From the NCBI RefSeq assembly GCF_021764745.1, contig NZ_JAETXX010000008.1, forward strand, positions 1-62,547: DNA of 62,547 bases, given 5' to 3'. The notes beneath the pieces were generated by a model. The model searched no databases. It was not told where the DNA came from and was given only the letters and a program-made list of their open reading frames with translations. The position numbers and the translations under genes were made by a program. The DNA is from Joostella atrarenae (GTDB lineage: Bacteria > Bacteroidota > Bacteroidia > Flavobacteriales > Flavobacteriaceae). This document shows, piece by piece, positions 8,348 to 17,500 of the stretch; within the stretch, counting starts at the first letter, position 1, and each line of letters starts with the position of its first letter.

Positions 8348-9475
8348 TTATAAAATTTTGCTTAAATCAAACATGGGCGAATACATGGCTATAAGGACAG
8401 TTCCTACAATAAGACCAATAATGATAATAATCAAGGGCTCCATAACCACACCCATCATTTTTGTCTTATGCTCCGTTTCTTCATTATATTGTACACTTAA
8501 TCTCTCGAACATTTCTTCCAGTTTATTAACCTGTTCTGAAATATTAATCATAGAAATCATTTTACTATCATAAATGGAATGTTTTGCCAAGGCACTAGAA
8601 AAATGCATACCGTGTTTAATATCCCTTTTAACCACCTCCAAACTAGCCTCAATGGGATAAAATGCTATCATCTTTTGAATTAATTCTAACGAGGTTATTA
8701 AGGGAGTTTTTGCTCGTAGTAACAGGCTTAATGTATTACAGAATCTAGTAATATAGATTTGCTTTATGAGTTTCCCTAAAAAGGGAATTTTAAGTAGCCA
8801 TCGTGAGGTCCATATTTTATAAGATTCTTGATTTTTAAAATAAGTATGAAGGCCAAATAATAAGCCGAAAAAAATAAAAATCCCCCAAGTTATAGCCGAG
8901 AAATGATTGGATAAATAAACCACTTTTTGGGTGATAGGAGGAAGGTCCTTTCCGAACTGTCTAAATACCGATGAAAACATAGGAACCACATATTTCATCA
9001 TAAAATACAGCACCCCAAAAGTGAGTAATAATACAAATGCTGGATAGGTAAAAACGGATATGATCTGCCTTTTCATCTTGACCCTTCGCTCATAATAAAG
9101 ACTTAATTCCAATAAAATATCGCCTAACTTTCTGGTTTCTTCGCCAATTTTAATACTGTAATACTCATAAGGTGAAAACTTCCCAGTATATTGCATCGCC
9201 TCATGCAACCCTTGTCCCTTTACTACGGCTTTTTGAATATTGTCAATTACCGTTTTAACCTTTTTAGTTTTTTCCTGATTCTTCAAAATTTCCAAAGACA
9301 TTCTAAAGTCTACTCCTGAAGACAGAAGAGTATATAATTCCTTATAGAACTCCATTTTCTTCTTATCAGAAAAACCATTTCCCAACACTAGTTGTTTGGC
9401 AAAGAAATCCTGATAATTACCATTGACCTTTTTCTGGTTTGCTTTACTTTGATATGTCGAAAGATCAATACTCAT
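8348..9475 (-). CDS. GspF/PilC-type inner-membrane platform protein
   Basis: This 375-aa protein has a short N-terminal tail and two T2SSF domains of about 120 residues (about 48-170 and 248-370), each followed by membrane segments (VFTYPAFVLLLTFGVLYFMM near 140; a second pair near 190-210; the last near 345-370). Diagnostic motifs include FYKELYTLLSSGV...SLEILKN, TRFCNTLSLLLRAKTPL and MISMINISEQVNKLEEMFERLS. It couples the ATPase to pseudopilin assembly. The start overlaps the J-like pseudopilin gene by 4 nt. Confidence 0.92.
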   Translation of the reverse strand: MSIDLSTYQSKANQKKVNGNYQDFFAKQLVLGNGFSDKKKMEFYKELYTLLSSGVDFRMSLEILKNQEKTKKVKTVIDNIQKAVVKGQGLHEAMQYTGKFSPYEYYSIKIGEETRKLGDILLELSLYYERRVKMKRQIISVFTYPAFVLLLTFGVLYFMMKYVVPMFSSVFRQFGKDLPPITQKVVYLSNHFSAITWGIFIFFGLLFGLHTYFKNQESYKIWTSRWLLKIPFLGKLIKQIYITRFCNTLSLLLRAKTPLITSLELIQKMIAFYPIEASLEVVKRDIKHGMHFSSALAKHSIYDSKMISMINISEQVNKLEEMFERLSVQYNEETEHKTKMMGVVMEPLIIIIIGLIVGTVLIAMYSPMFDLSKIL

Positions 9476-9933
9476 TTTAAGAAATACTGGTTAATAAGCT
9501 GGTTAAGGTTTTTTTCTTTACTTCCGAAATAGGTATACCTTCCATCAAATAATGACAATTGTATTCCAAATACATCAGAGGTAATATCTTCTGTACTTAG
9601 AACACGATTGGATATCCATAAGGTATCCATAGATTTTTGGTTATTACGTACCATATATTCGTCTTTAAAATGATATTTAATTTCTGACTTCCCATTAACT
9701 AAGACGAGTTCATTTTCTTTAAATTCATATTCGGTTGAATGATAAATATCGCGATCCAATACCATTTTCAACTGATTGTATTCCATTATAACATTCCCAT
9801 ACTCTTTAAAAGCGTTTAATTGACCTGTTATATGATTTATAATTGTATAAACCATTGTTATGACCATGGATGTTACCACCATCCCCACCAATAGTTCCTG
9901 AACAGTAAACCCTTTTACACTTGCCTTATTCAT
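9472..9933 (-). CDS. Minor pseudopilin, GspJ-like
   Basis: This 153-aa protein has a short leader (MNKASVKG) followed by FTVQELLVGMVVTSMVITMVY, a prepilin signature with Phe at +1 and Glu at +5. The C-terminal domain is beta-rich (QLSLFDGRYTYFGSKEK). Position between the I-like and F genes and the size suggest a GspJ/PilW-type tip subunit. It overlaps both neighbours (8 nt and 4 nt). Confidence 0.75.
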   Translation of the reverse strand: MNKASVKGFTVQELLVGMVVTSMVITMVYTIINHITGQLNAFKEYGNVIMEYNQLKMVLDRDIYHSTEYEFKENELVLVNGKSEIKYHFKDEYMVRNNQKSMDTLWISNRVLSTEDITSDVFGIQLSLFDGRYTYFGSKEKNLNQLINQYFLK

Positions 9934-10279
9934 CCATCAAATATTTATAAGTTCTTGACATCTTCCCTGCTTGTATTATATATAACACCTCTATGTACCC
10001 ACGCTCTTTTTTTTGGTTTACCTGCTGTTCTATTGTATATCCCTCATATTCATAACTCTGGTCTTCAATAATTTCATCTCCCGCAAGTTTCCTATATAAT
10101 TCCTTTACTTTTTGTTCTCCTACAAGCAGCTTATCCGGGGTAGCAGATTCTAATACATTTCCAAAAATTAAAAATGCACAGGACAGGCAAATAGCCACAA
10201 CACTCATGGCAATGATGGATTCCACCAGCGTTGATCCGGAAACCTTAATACAACTCTTCAATAACTGCATAATTTTCAA
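9926..10279 (-). CDS. Minor pseudopilin, GspI-like
   Basis: This 117-aa protein has a leader ending VSG followed by STLVESIIAMSVVAICLSCAFLIF. Glu at +5 and the hydrophobic helix fit a class III prepilin; Ser at +1 is unusual. The small C-terminal beta domain (YEGYTIEQQVNQKKERGYIEVLYIIQAGK) is the size of GspI. Its start lies 35 nt inside the upstream gene, so expression is probably coupled. Confidence 0.72.
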   Translation of the reverse strand: MKIMQLLKSCIKVSGSTLVESIIAMSVVAICLSCAFLIFGNVLESATPDKLLVGEQKVKELYRKLAGDEIIEDQSYEYEGYTIEQQVNQKKERGYIEVLYIIQAGKMSRTYKYLMDE

Positions 10280-11486
10280 AATTCACATTAGACAATTTGT
10301 CTGCAATACCTATAGCCGAGCCTACAAAAAAAACAGGGAGCTCTTCGGCATTGATGGTTCCATCCATCAAATAATTTTTATAAGAGGCCGACTTAGTTTT
10401 TAAATAAAACTCATCTGCATAAACGGATCCGATTACCTTTCCTGTTAATAATAATGGACCATTACAAAACACCTCTCCAATAACTTCGGAACCTTCTCCT
10501 ATATCCATTAAACAATTAGATTCTTTATCCGAGACATTTGGAACCATTATAACACTACCTAATACTTGACTCCCTTTTTTCATTTTTAAAAGGCTCTCTT
10601 TTGTTTTATCTTTACTCGTTATTATTAAACTGGATGGATAGGTAAGAACCACATCTTCCTCTAAAACGATTTGCTCCGAAGCAAAGACCTGTACATTTCC
10701 TCGAAACCCTTTTTCAAAAACTACTTTGGGAGCACTTATAAGTATTCCATCCATTTGCATGGAACGACTCACAAACAAGGTGTCCTTAGCGGAAATCATT
10801 ATTTTTCCTCTTAATGATTTTCCAGAAATTACCGTATCGGAAGCCCTTATATGAATTCCGGGAGTATTGAATGCGCTTTCCAATTGTTGATCTTCAATCG
10901 TGTCCCAAGCAACCTCATCAAAATCTGTCAATTCATTAGTTAACATTCCCATTGCTATTTTTATAGGTTGACTTGAAGAAATAGATCGTTTTCCGTGTAA
11001 ATAATTAGCCGCTTTAAAAGCCTGACTTTTTACATATCCGGGTTTTATTCCGGCTTTGGGCAGGCTCACGTCCCCGATTATCTTAGCTTCCCCCACCATA
11101 TGCAAGGGTTCTCCTTTATCGGGCATGTACAATGCCGTTACCGAATCCATTTTTCTTCCCAAAAGGTCAATTTTATAAACAGTGTCTTTTCCCGAAAAAG
11201 TCATTACCTTTAGCATGTTATAAACGCCCCAAGTATTTAATTCGGCTCGGGAAGAAATTCCATTTTCTAAAACATCATTGTCTATAGTCATTCCTAGCTT
11301 TCCTTCTTGGATCTGGTGTCTATAATATATTCTGGCTGCTTCATTGGTTCTTAAAAGAAACTCCTCCCTATCCATCATTCCCTCATGCAGGCTCATATAA
11401 TTGCTAATCAATAAAAGTGAATAGCAAAATATCCCTACCAAAACGCAGATAATAATAGCATAGAATAAGGAGGCCGCTTTTATCAT
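10245..11486 (-). CDS. Membrane-anchored beta-helical protein in the GspK/PilX position
   Basis: This 413-aa protein starts MIKAASLFYAIIICVLVGIFCY, a hydrophobic N-helix like a pilin but without a clear Gly/Glu+5 processing site. An alpha/beta region follows. From about residue 210 there are regular short strands (SGKSLRGKIMISAKDTLFVS, GNVQVFASEQIVLEEDV, GSQVLGSVIMVPN, GSEVIGEVFCNGPLLLTGKVIGSVYADEF) that look like a right-handed beta-helix of bactofilin type. Gene order places it where GspK or PilX would be. I infer a pseudopilus-tip or scaffold role. It overlaps the MORN lipoprotein gene by 4 nt. Confidence 0.55.
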   Translation of the reverse strand: MIKAASLFYAIIICVLVGIFCYSLLLISNYMSLHEGMMDREEFLLRTNEAARIYYRHQIQEGKLGMTIDNDVLENGISSRAELNTWGVYNMLKVMTFSGKDTVYKIDLLGRKMDSVTALYMPDKGEPLHMVGEAKIIGDVSLPKAGIKPGYVKSQAFKAANYLHGKRSISSSQPIKIAMGMLTNELTDFDEVAWDTIEDQQLESAFNTPGIHIRASDTVISGKSLRGKIMISAKDTLFVSRSMQMDGILISAPKVVFEKGFRGNVQVFASEQIVLEEDVVLTYPSSLIITSKDKTKESLLKMKKGSQVLGSVIMVPNVSDKESNCLMDIGEGSEVIGEVFCNGPLLLTGKVIGSVYADEFYLKTKSASYKNYLMDGTINAEELPVFFVGSAIGIADKLSNVNFENYAVIEELY

Positions 11487-12307
11487 TTTTTAGTGCTTTT
11501 ATTTGTTGTCATTGCCTTTTTTTCTTCCTTACCAAAAAGCTTTTGAAATAAACCAGTATTTTCTTTTTCTTTTCCTCCCGTGCTATTTTTCATTCGTTTT
11601 TTTAAAGCCTTTTCCCGCTCACGTTCTAATTTACGCTGAGCCCTTTCTGTTGAATCTGAATTAAATAAACGTCCAAAAAATCCTTTATCAGAATGCTGAG
11701 CACTATCTACTTTAATTGAATCTTTCTCTTTAGATAAAAGCCAGCGACTTAAGAAAAACTGCTTCGAAACAGTGTCTTTAGCTGTAGTATCCCTAAGAAT
11801 TCGGTCTCCTCTTTTAAATACCAATGTATCTCCATCTTCGATATGTATCCATCGACCGTGTTTTTTACCATTGCGGTACCTCCCTTTTAATAAGAGGTCA
11901 CCATCAGAATTATAATGAAGCTCTTCTCCTTTTTGTTTTCCTTTTCTCCAATATGTTACCGATGCCAATTGTCCGTTCTCATGCCAAGTACTCCACTTCC
12001 CTTCTTTTAAACCATCATCAAAATTCCCTTTTTCTGCCATTTGACTGGAGTAGTAATATTTTACATAAGGACCATCAGCCAACTCTCCTGAATAGTTATC
12101 GAGTGTTTTATGAAGCACCCTGGACTTATACCAATAATAATAACGGTCATTTTTTGCCTTGGGCTCTTTATCTGTAATATATACCTCTTCCTTAAACCCT
12201 TCATTATGCAAAATCTTTTTGTTGGTAATCATCTCGGGCATGGATTGACAACCCGTAATTACCAAGAGCAGTATCACGACATAATTTCTAACACGGCTAA
12301 CATTCAT
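11483..12307 (-). CDS. MORN-repeat lipoprotein at the head of the secretion cluster
   Basis: This 274-aa protein has a lipoprotein signal (lipobox VITGC). At about 75-155 there are four MORN-variant repeats (ADGPYVKYYYSSQMAEKGNF, LKEGKWSTWHENGQLASVTY, QKGEELHYNSDGDLLLKGRY, KKHGRW). A Lys/Glu-rich charged tail (about 200-274) follows. It is co-directional with the pseudopilin genes and 2 bp behind the preceding gene. Proteins of this type are often labelled YwqK antitoxin by homology, but nothing here supports a toxin-antitoxin role. An envelope accessory is more likely. Confidence 0.65.
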   Translation of the reverse strand: MNVSRVRNYVVILLLVITGCQSMPEMITNKKILHNEGFKEEVYITDKEPKAKNDRYYYWYKSRVLHKTLDNYSGELADGPYVKYYYSSQMAEKGNFDDGLKEGKWSTWHENGQLASVTYWRKGKQKGEELHYNSDGDLLLKGRYRNGKKHGRWIHIEDGDTLVFKRGDRILRDTTAKDTVSKQFFLSRWLLSKEKDSIKVDSAQHSDKGFFGRLFNSDSTERAQRKLEREREKALKKRMKNSTGGKEKENTGLFQKLFGKEEKKAMTTNKSTKK

Positions 12308-12309
12308 AT

Positions 12310-13668
12310 TTAAAGGGATTTGGAATTTTTAAACGATTTAAAATAGATCTCAGGACTTTTTTTCTTTTTAGTATAGAGCACATTCAATCCTTCTACATTC
12401 CAATAGGCTTTAAGCAGGTAGTCTTCCTGCATTTGTTCAACAAACTCAGCAAAAGAAGGATCTTCTAACATTCCATAAACCACAAAACGATTAAATACCA
12501 AATCTTTAAAAGGTGTATCTTTACTTTCAAATGGTGCAAAAATTGTATTGTACTTATGACTCCATTTATAAAGCTCATAATGATCCAATATTTTGCTTCC
12601 TATTAAACCTCCATTTTCTTTATCTACTAGATAAAAACCACAATAATCTTTTCCTTTTCTGGTATATAAATTCATTCCTATAGAGGTAGGGCCTATATCA
12701 AAATTTAATATACGATTGTAACTATTAAGATATTTTAATTTAAAATCATCCAAAGGATATTGTTGCTTCCATACCAATTTCCCCGAAGTATCGTATTTAT
12801 GAACATAAATTCCGGAAACATCCCGTTTTCTTTCATAACCTCCAAATGCATAATAAGCATCGTCGTATCTGTCATAGTAAAGTACTCCATTTGCCAAAGG
12901 TGAATTAACAGCCGTAACCATACTACTGTTTACTGATCCGTAGGTATCGTATGCACCTGGATGATCATTTAAAAAAGAAAATTTTGAATCTTTCAAAAAC
13001 ACTTCAATACTTTGCTGATCTATAATTTTGCCTTTAAAATCATATTCAACAGCTATGTAGTTCCTAAAGTTTTTCTCTTCACTACTTTTATTGATATAAG
13101 CAATTTTAAAACGATCTTCTTTATAGTCCATAAGCCATGCACCATAAAGTTTTTCACCACGAAACGTAGGAGCTTCCATTTCAAACTTCTCTATTTCTTC
13201 AGTACTCATATCGGTCACCTCTATTTTCCATCCAATATCAGTTCCCAATATATTTTCTTCCATTCTTGCAATAATCACTTTTTGATTGGTAATAAACTGA
13301 ACAAAAGAATCTTTGGATTTTAACTTATGAAATCCACCTTTATTCAACACTCCCAATCTGTTCTCATTATCATACATGGAAAAGGCAAATGCGGTTCCCT
13401 TGTCCGAAACTAAAGAAAGCTCATTGGAGCGTAATTTTCTATCTGAAGGTAATTCAGAAATAACGTTAAAATCCTGGTCATAGGTTACGATCTTTGTTTT
13501 GTATGTAGTATTAGAAGCGCCAGATTCAATAGTGTAAAAATTTCCATTGTAACTAAAATCACACCAATCGTCTTTAGGAGATTTGGGTGCAGTAATGGTA
13601 AAATCCTGCGCATAGGAAACCGAAGAAAAAGCCATAACAATGGCTAGTATTTTATAAAATACATTCAT
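12310..13668 (-). CDS. Exported protein of unknown function
   Basis: This 452-aa protein has a signal peptide (MNVFYKILAIVMAFSSVSYAQ). The rest is rich in short beta strands with recurring WKxEVTD, KIAYINKSS and YAFGGYERK segments, compatible with a beta-propeller, but no family is recognised. It precedes the MORN lipoprotein by 2 bp and follows a 162-bp gap, so it may be the first gene of a transcript covering the secretion machine. No outer-membrane or lipid anchor is visible. Confidence 0.6.
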   Translation of the reverse strand: MNVFYKILAIVMAFSSVSYAQDFTITAPKSPKDDWCDFSYNGNFYTIESGASNTTYKTKIVTYDQDFNVISELPSDRKLRSNELSLVSDKGTAFAFSMYDNENRLGVLNKGGFHKLKSKDSFVQFITNQKVIIARMEENILGTDIGWKIEVTDMSTEEIEKFEMEAPTFRGEKLYGAWLMDYKEDRFKIAYINKSSEEKNFRNYIAVEYDFKGKIIDQQSIEVFLKDSKFSFLNDHPGAYDTYGSVNSSMVTAVNSPLANGVLYYDRYDDAYYAFGGYERKRDVSGIYVHKYDTSGKLVWKQQYPLDDFKLKYLNSYNRILNFDIGPTSIGMNLYTRKGKDYCGFYLVDKENGGLIGSKILDHYELYKWSHKYNTIFAPFESKDTPFKDLVFNRFVVYGMLEDPSFAEFVEQMQEDYLLKAYWNVEGLNVLYTKKKKSPEIYFKSFKNSKSL

Positions 13669-13767
13669 AGTTTAGTAGGTATTATATAGTTTAGCTTAGG
13701 GCTATTTTATATTATTTGGTTATTCTTTTTTAGTTTATTTCTAATTGAATTTTTAATTTTTATCTCT

Positions 13768-13781
13768 CCTACCATGGTAGG
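13768..13781. promoter_or_regulatory. 14-bp perfect palindrome in the toxin/secretion gap
   Basis: CCTACCATGGTAGG is self-complementary and lies about 100 bp before the 452-aa gene, in the only sizeable gap between the toxin unit and the secretion cluster. It could be an operator half-site pair. It is not followed by a T-run, so it does not look like a terminator. Confidence 0.3.
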
Positions 13782-13830
13782 TAAATCCGCTAAGTTAGGT
13801 GACTTTTCGGAGCGGGTCTTACTTTCTAGT

Positions 13831-14514
13831 CTATTTTATAACATAACCGTTCAAGATATTAGCTAAGTGATACTCGTAAATAAAAAAAGCCTGAGGTTCA
13901 TAACCTATACATTCATTGAAAAAATACACACACTTTTCAATATTTTTATTTTCGAATTCAAGGACTCCTGCATAAAAAAATAATTGAGCCAATTGTTTAT
14001 TTCTCAAACTCTCTATGGATTCCTCAATGTAATTATAACTTTCTTCTAATGTAAATTCCTTCAACATAAAAAAACCTATTGGTTTTGGCCATATCATAGA
14101 CCTATTATTTGATTTTAATAATTTTTGTATTCTATTTTCACTATCAACTTTAAGCTTTTGGTCATTACAAAAAGAACTAAGAGAATAAATTATAGTCTCA
14201 ACTTGAATTCCACCTGTTGGATCAGAATATTTTGCTTTTCTTGATTCAATTAAAAAACTTAAAGCTTTATTAAACTGATTTACACCGGCACTAGCAATTG
14301 CTTTCCAAATAAAGCCATTCTCACTAATTTTTCCTTCATTTTTCCATATTTCTTCAACCACTATATGAACTTTTTGAAATTTATTTTCGATCACTAAAGC
14401 AGGAAGTATTCTCTTCAGTTCAAAAACGTTTCCAGTTTTCTCATATTTATTAAAGGCTAATTCACAAGCCTCTAACCATTTTTTTTCTAACAAAAGATCA
14501 TAAACACTCTTCAT
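13831..14514 (-). CDS. Candidate immunity protein of the RHS toxin
   Basis: This 227-aa protein has no signal peptide. It is predicted to be almost all helical with TPR-like pairs (LLEKKWLEACELAFNKYEKTG near the start, FFYAGVLEFENKNIEKCVYFFNECIGYEP near the end). It begins 11 bp after the toxin stop codon, and strongly AT-rich DNA sets both the toxin tip and this gene apart from the RHS core. Position directly behind a polymorphic toxin C-terminus and the lack of an export signal fit an immunity protein against a cytoplasm-acting nuclease. No family match is recognised, so the role is inference. Confidence 0.6.
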   Translation of the reverse strand: MKSVYDLLLEKKWLEACELAFNKYEKTGNVFELKRILPALVIENKFQKVHIVVEEIWKNEGKISENGFIWKAIASAGVNQFNKALSFLIESRKAKYSDPTGGIQVETIIYSLSSFCNDQKLKVDSENRIQKLLKSNNRSMIWPKPIGFFMLKEFTLEESYNYIEESIESLRNKQLAQLFFYAGVLEFENKNIEKCVYFFNECIGYEPQAFFIYEYHLANILNGYVIK

Positions 14515-14525
14515 AAATTTATATT

Positions 14526-17500
14526 TTAATTCTCTATTTTCATTGATTCAGTTCCATACTTTACTAATTCAGTATCTTCCGGTAACTTACCCTTTCTTAC
14601 ATCAGATTTAAATGTTCTCTTTCCAGATAGGCTATTTGGCTTGAAGTCACCAAAATTATTATTTTCAGACCACCATGACCCTGGATACTCCGAGGGGTGT
14701 CTCCCTCCAATTACTTCAATATCTGCTCCAGATTGACCTCTTCTTGTAAACTTAAATTCTGTTTCTGGAAACAATTTTTGAATTTGTGATGGACCAAATT
14801 CTCCAGAACCTCCATTTAAGACATCATAATGGAACTTATTTCCTGCTTCTATAGCCTTTTTAATTTTGGGATTTCTACTCCCCTTAAGAACATTATCGAC
14901 TTGATTAGAAGTTTTTCCCTCAGGAATAACAAACAATGGCCATGAAATCAATAACTCTTCTTGAGCTTTTTTATCCCCGTTAAAGGCATCAACAACAATA
15001 TCTCCTCCTAAAATTTTAAGAAAAGCATCTCCAATGTAATTACCAGTATAATCCTTTCCAGAACTTTTATTTTTCCATGATGTAGATTTATAATAAGGGT
15101 AAATTTCATTTTTTTCTGCTTCTTTCCTGTTCGCTTCTTTTATATTACCGATAAAAAGTTCATATAAAGGTCCACCTCTAACTCTCCAATAAACCTGTCT
15201 TATTTCTAGTTTGTATACCTGACCATATGCATTAAAATGCCTTCTAACATTGTATTCACCTTCTAGTTCTTGAATAACTTTTTCATGGGATTTATTGGTC
15301 TGAAGTACTCCATTACCATCTTTCCATACATTGGTATAAGTAACTTTCTCCAAACCTTCGAGTTCTTTGGAATCAATAAGCCTATTCTCACTAAAAGCAT
15401 AAGAAGAATTCCATGGATAACTAGCAGCCAATGGATCCACAGCAAAGAACCTTCCCAATCTAGGGTCATGCATCCTATACTTATAGTTTACACTATTTCC
15501 TGCTCCTTTAATTTCATTATCTTTTTCCTGTCCTTGAAAGCCATATCGATAACTCGGGTTGTTAAAGGTACGGTTTGGTTGTAACATTCCAAAAGGATAA
15601 TAATTATTGTAACTCTCTACATGGGCACTTAGGGTGTTGTCCGTGGTATTTAAGTCCTTACGGTCGCTTACCACTACCCGTACATTGCCCAAATGGTCTT
15701 TCAGTTCGTAATATTTCTCCCCAGCATAGCGGTAAACCAGACCATTATCATCGCTTTGCAGCATACTTTTTACCGTAAAGGGTTGGTAGGGTTGGTAACC
15801 GGTGGTTCCTTCTCCTGCAGGTAAGTTGTTTAAGGTAAGCGTTGAGCTTCCTGCTAAATTCCATTCTTCCCCAAAGTTAGTATTTTGCGCAAATTGATAT
15901 AACTTTTCGTTCTTGTTCGCCCTGATATCACCCAATGAAGTATTTATTATCGTTTCATCAGAGGCTCGCTTTACCATGGTTACACTTTGATCAAACTGGG
16001 TAAAGTAGATTTCATCGCCCGTATTTACCAAGGAGCCTTTACCTACATTTTCTCCAATGGTTTTGGTATATACTTCGTTTCCTATGGGCAGCCATGTTTC
16101 TTTATCCAATTTCCAAGTTCTTACTTCAGAATCCGCTGCTTCCGTCCATTGGCTGGCAAAGCTCGTGGCATTATACATACTTATGGCACTACCGTCCAAG
16201 GCTATTTGCAGTTCGCCATCGCCTTTGGTATTGTAACTGTTAAAACTTTCCGTTACGGCCCCTTCTGCAACTATGGAATCGGAAGCTATTACATTAAAGC
16301 GAACGAGGTTGGCTTGTGGAGAGGTGACAATCACTCCAGCAGTATCCACCACCGCACCCGCATGCATGGTGGCATATACAAATGCCTTTGCATTTTTGCG
16401 GTCTTCCACCACCGCCATATGGCGCCCATAATTGCTAAACGGTAAGGTAGTCACCTCCGTTACCTGCAAGGTGTTTCCGGCAGTAGTGAGAATTGCCTTG
16501 GACAAACCTCCATTTACCGTTCGATATAGCAAGACAAACTCACTAGCATTAGTTGGACTCTGTAGTACAATTGACTTCGCCAGCGGATCCGGTTTTGATG
16601 ATGTGTCGGCATTGATTAAGTCCAGTCCTTCTATCAATTGGCCTTGTTGATCGAACACCAACATAGCTGCTTTGTCTTCTTCCCCACTTAAATAATTATT
16701 GGTTACCAAACCATATCCCAGTAATTGTTCGTCCCTGGTCTCTATCTGGAAAATATTATTCTCTGACTGGGCTGCCACTAAGGTACTATCCGATAACAAT
16801 TGAGGTTGGTATTCCAAAGAAACCATGGCTTTATCTACCACGGAAGTGGCCAATTTTGTTCCCGCAATAGTTATAGGGTTCCCTAAGGTATCCTGAACAA
16901 CTTCACTGGCACGTTGGACCAGCAAAATATTTCCGTAAGCCACTTTGTTGATGTTCTCCTTAAATTCCAACATGACACCTGCAAAGTCATTGTCCCCTTC
17001 AAAGGTATATTCCGTTTTAAAGACTTCTTCCTTATGAACATCTTGCCCGATACGGTCGCTACCATAAATAGGGCGCTCGATTAAACTAAATACGGCCCGA
17101 TATGTTTTATCGGTCGGATCTTCAGGGAGCATCTTTTCATCTTCCCTTTTATATACCCCCATTACATTTCCTTGGGCATCCAAAGAATAATAGGTAGTCT
17201 CAACGGCTTCCGGGTTTTGAATTTCCGGGCCATTACCATTGGTATCATAAGGCATTCTATTTACCTGTTTTACAATCCTGTTTCCTAAACCGTCGTATGT
17301 AAATTTCAGATGTACTTTTTGCGTTTCGGCATCCCCGGTATAATCCGGTATAATTTCAGAAACTTTTCCTGAAGTGTTCCATACATAGGTCAAGCCTTCA
17401 CTCTCATCCCGAACGAGTTGCCCAGTTTCATCATACTGATAGTTACCGCTGGATTGATTTGGTAGATCATTAATTATTGGATCCAGTTGTCCAACTGCAT

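Noticed and set aside
11483-12307. YwqK-type toxin-antitoxin antitoxin
   Set aside because: MORN-repeat lipoproteins are often given this name, but there is a lipoprotein signal and no partner toxin beside it. The same applies to 55832-56497.
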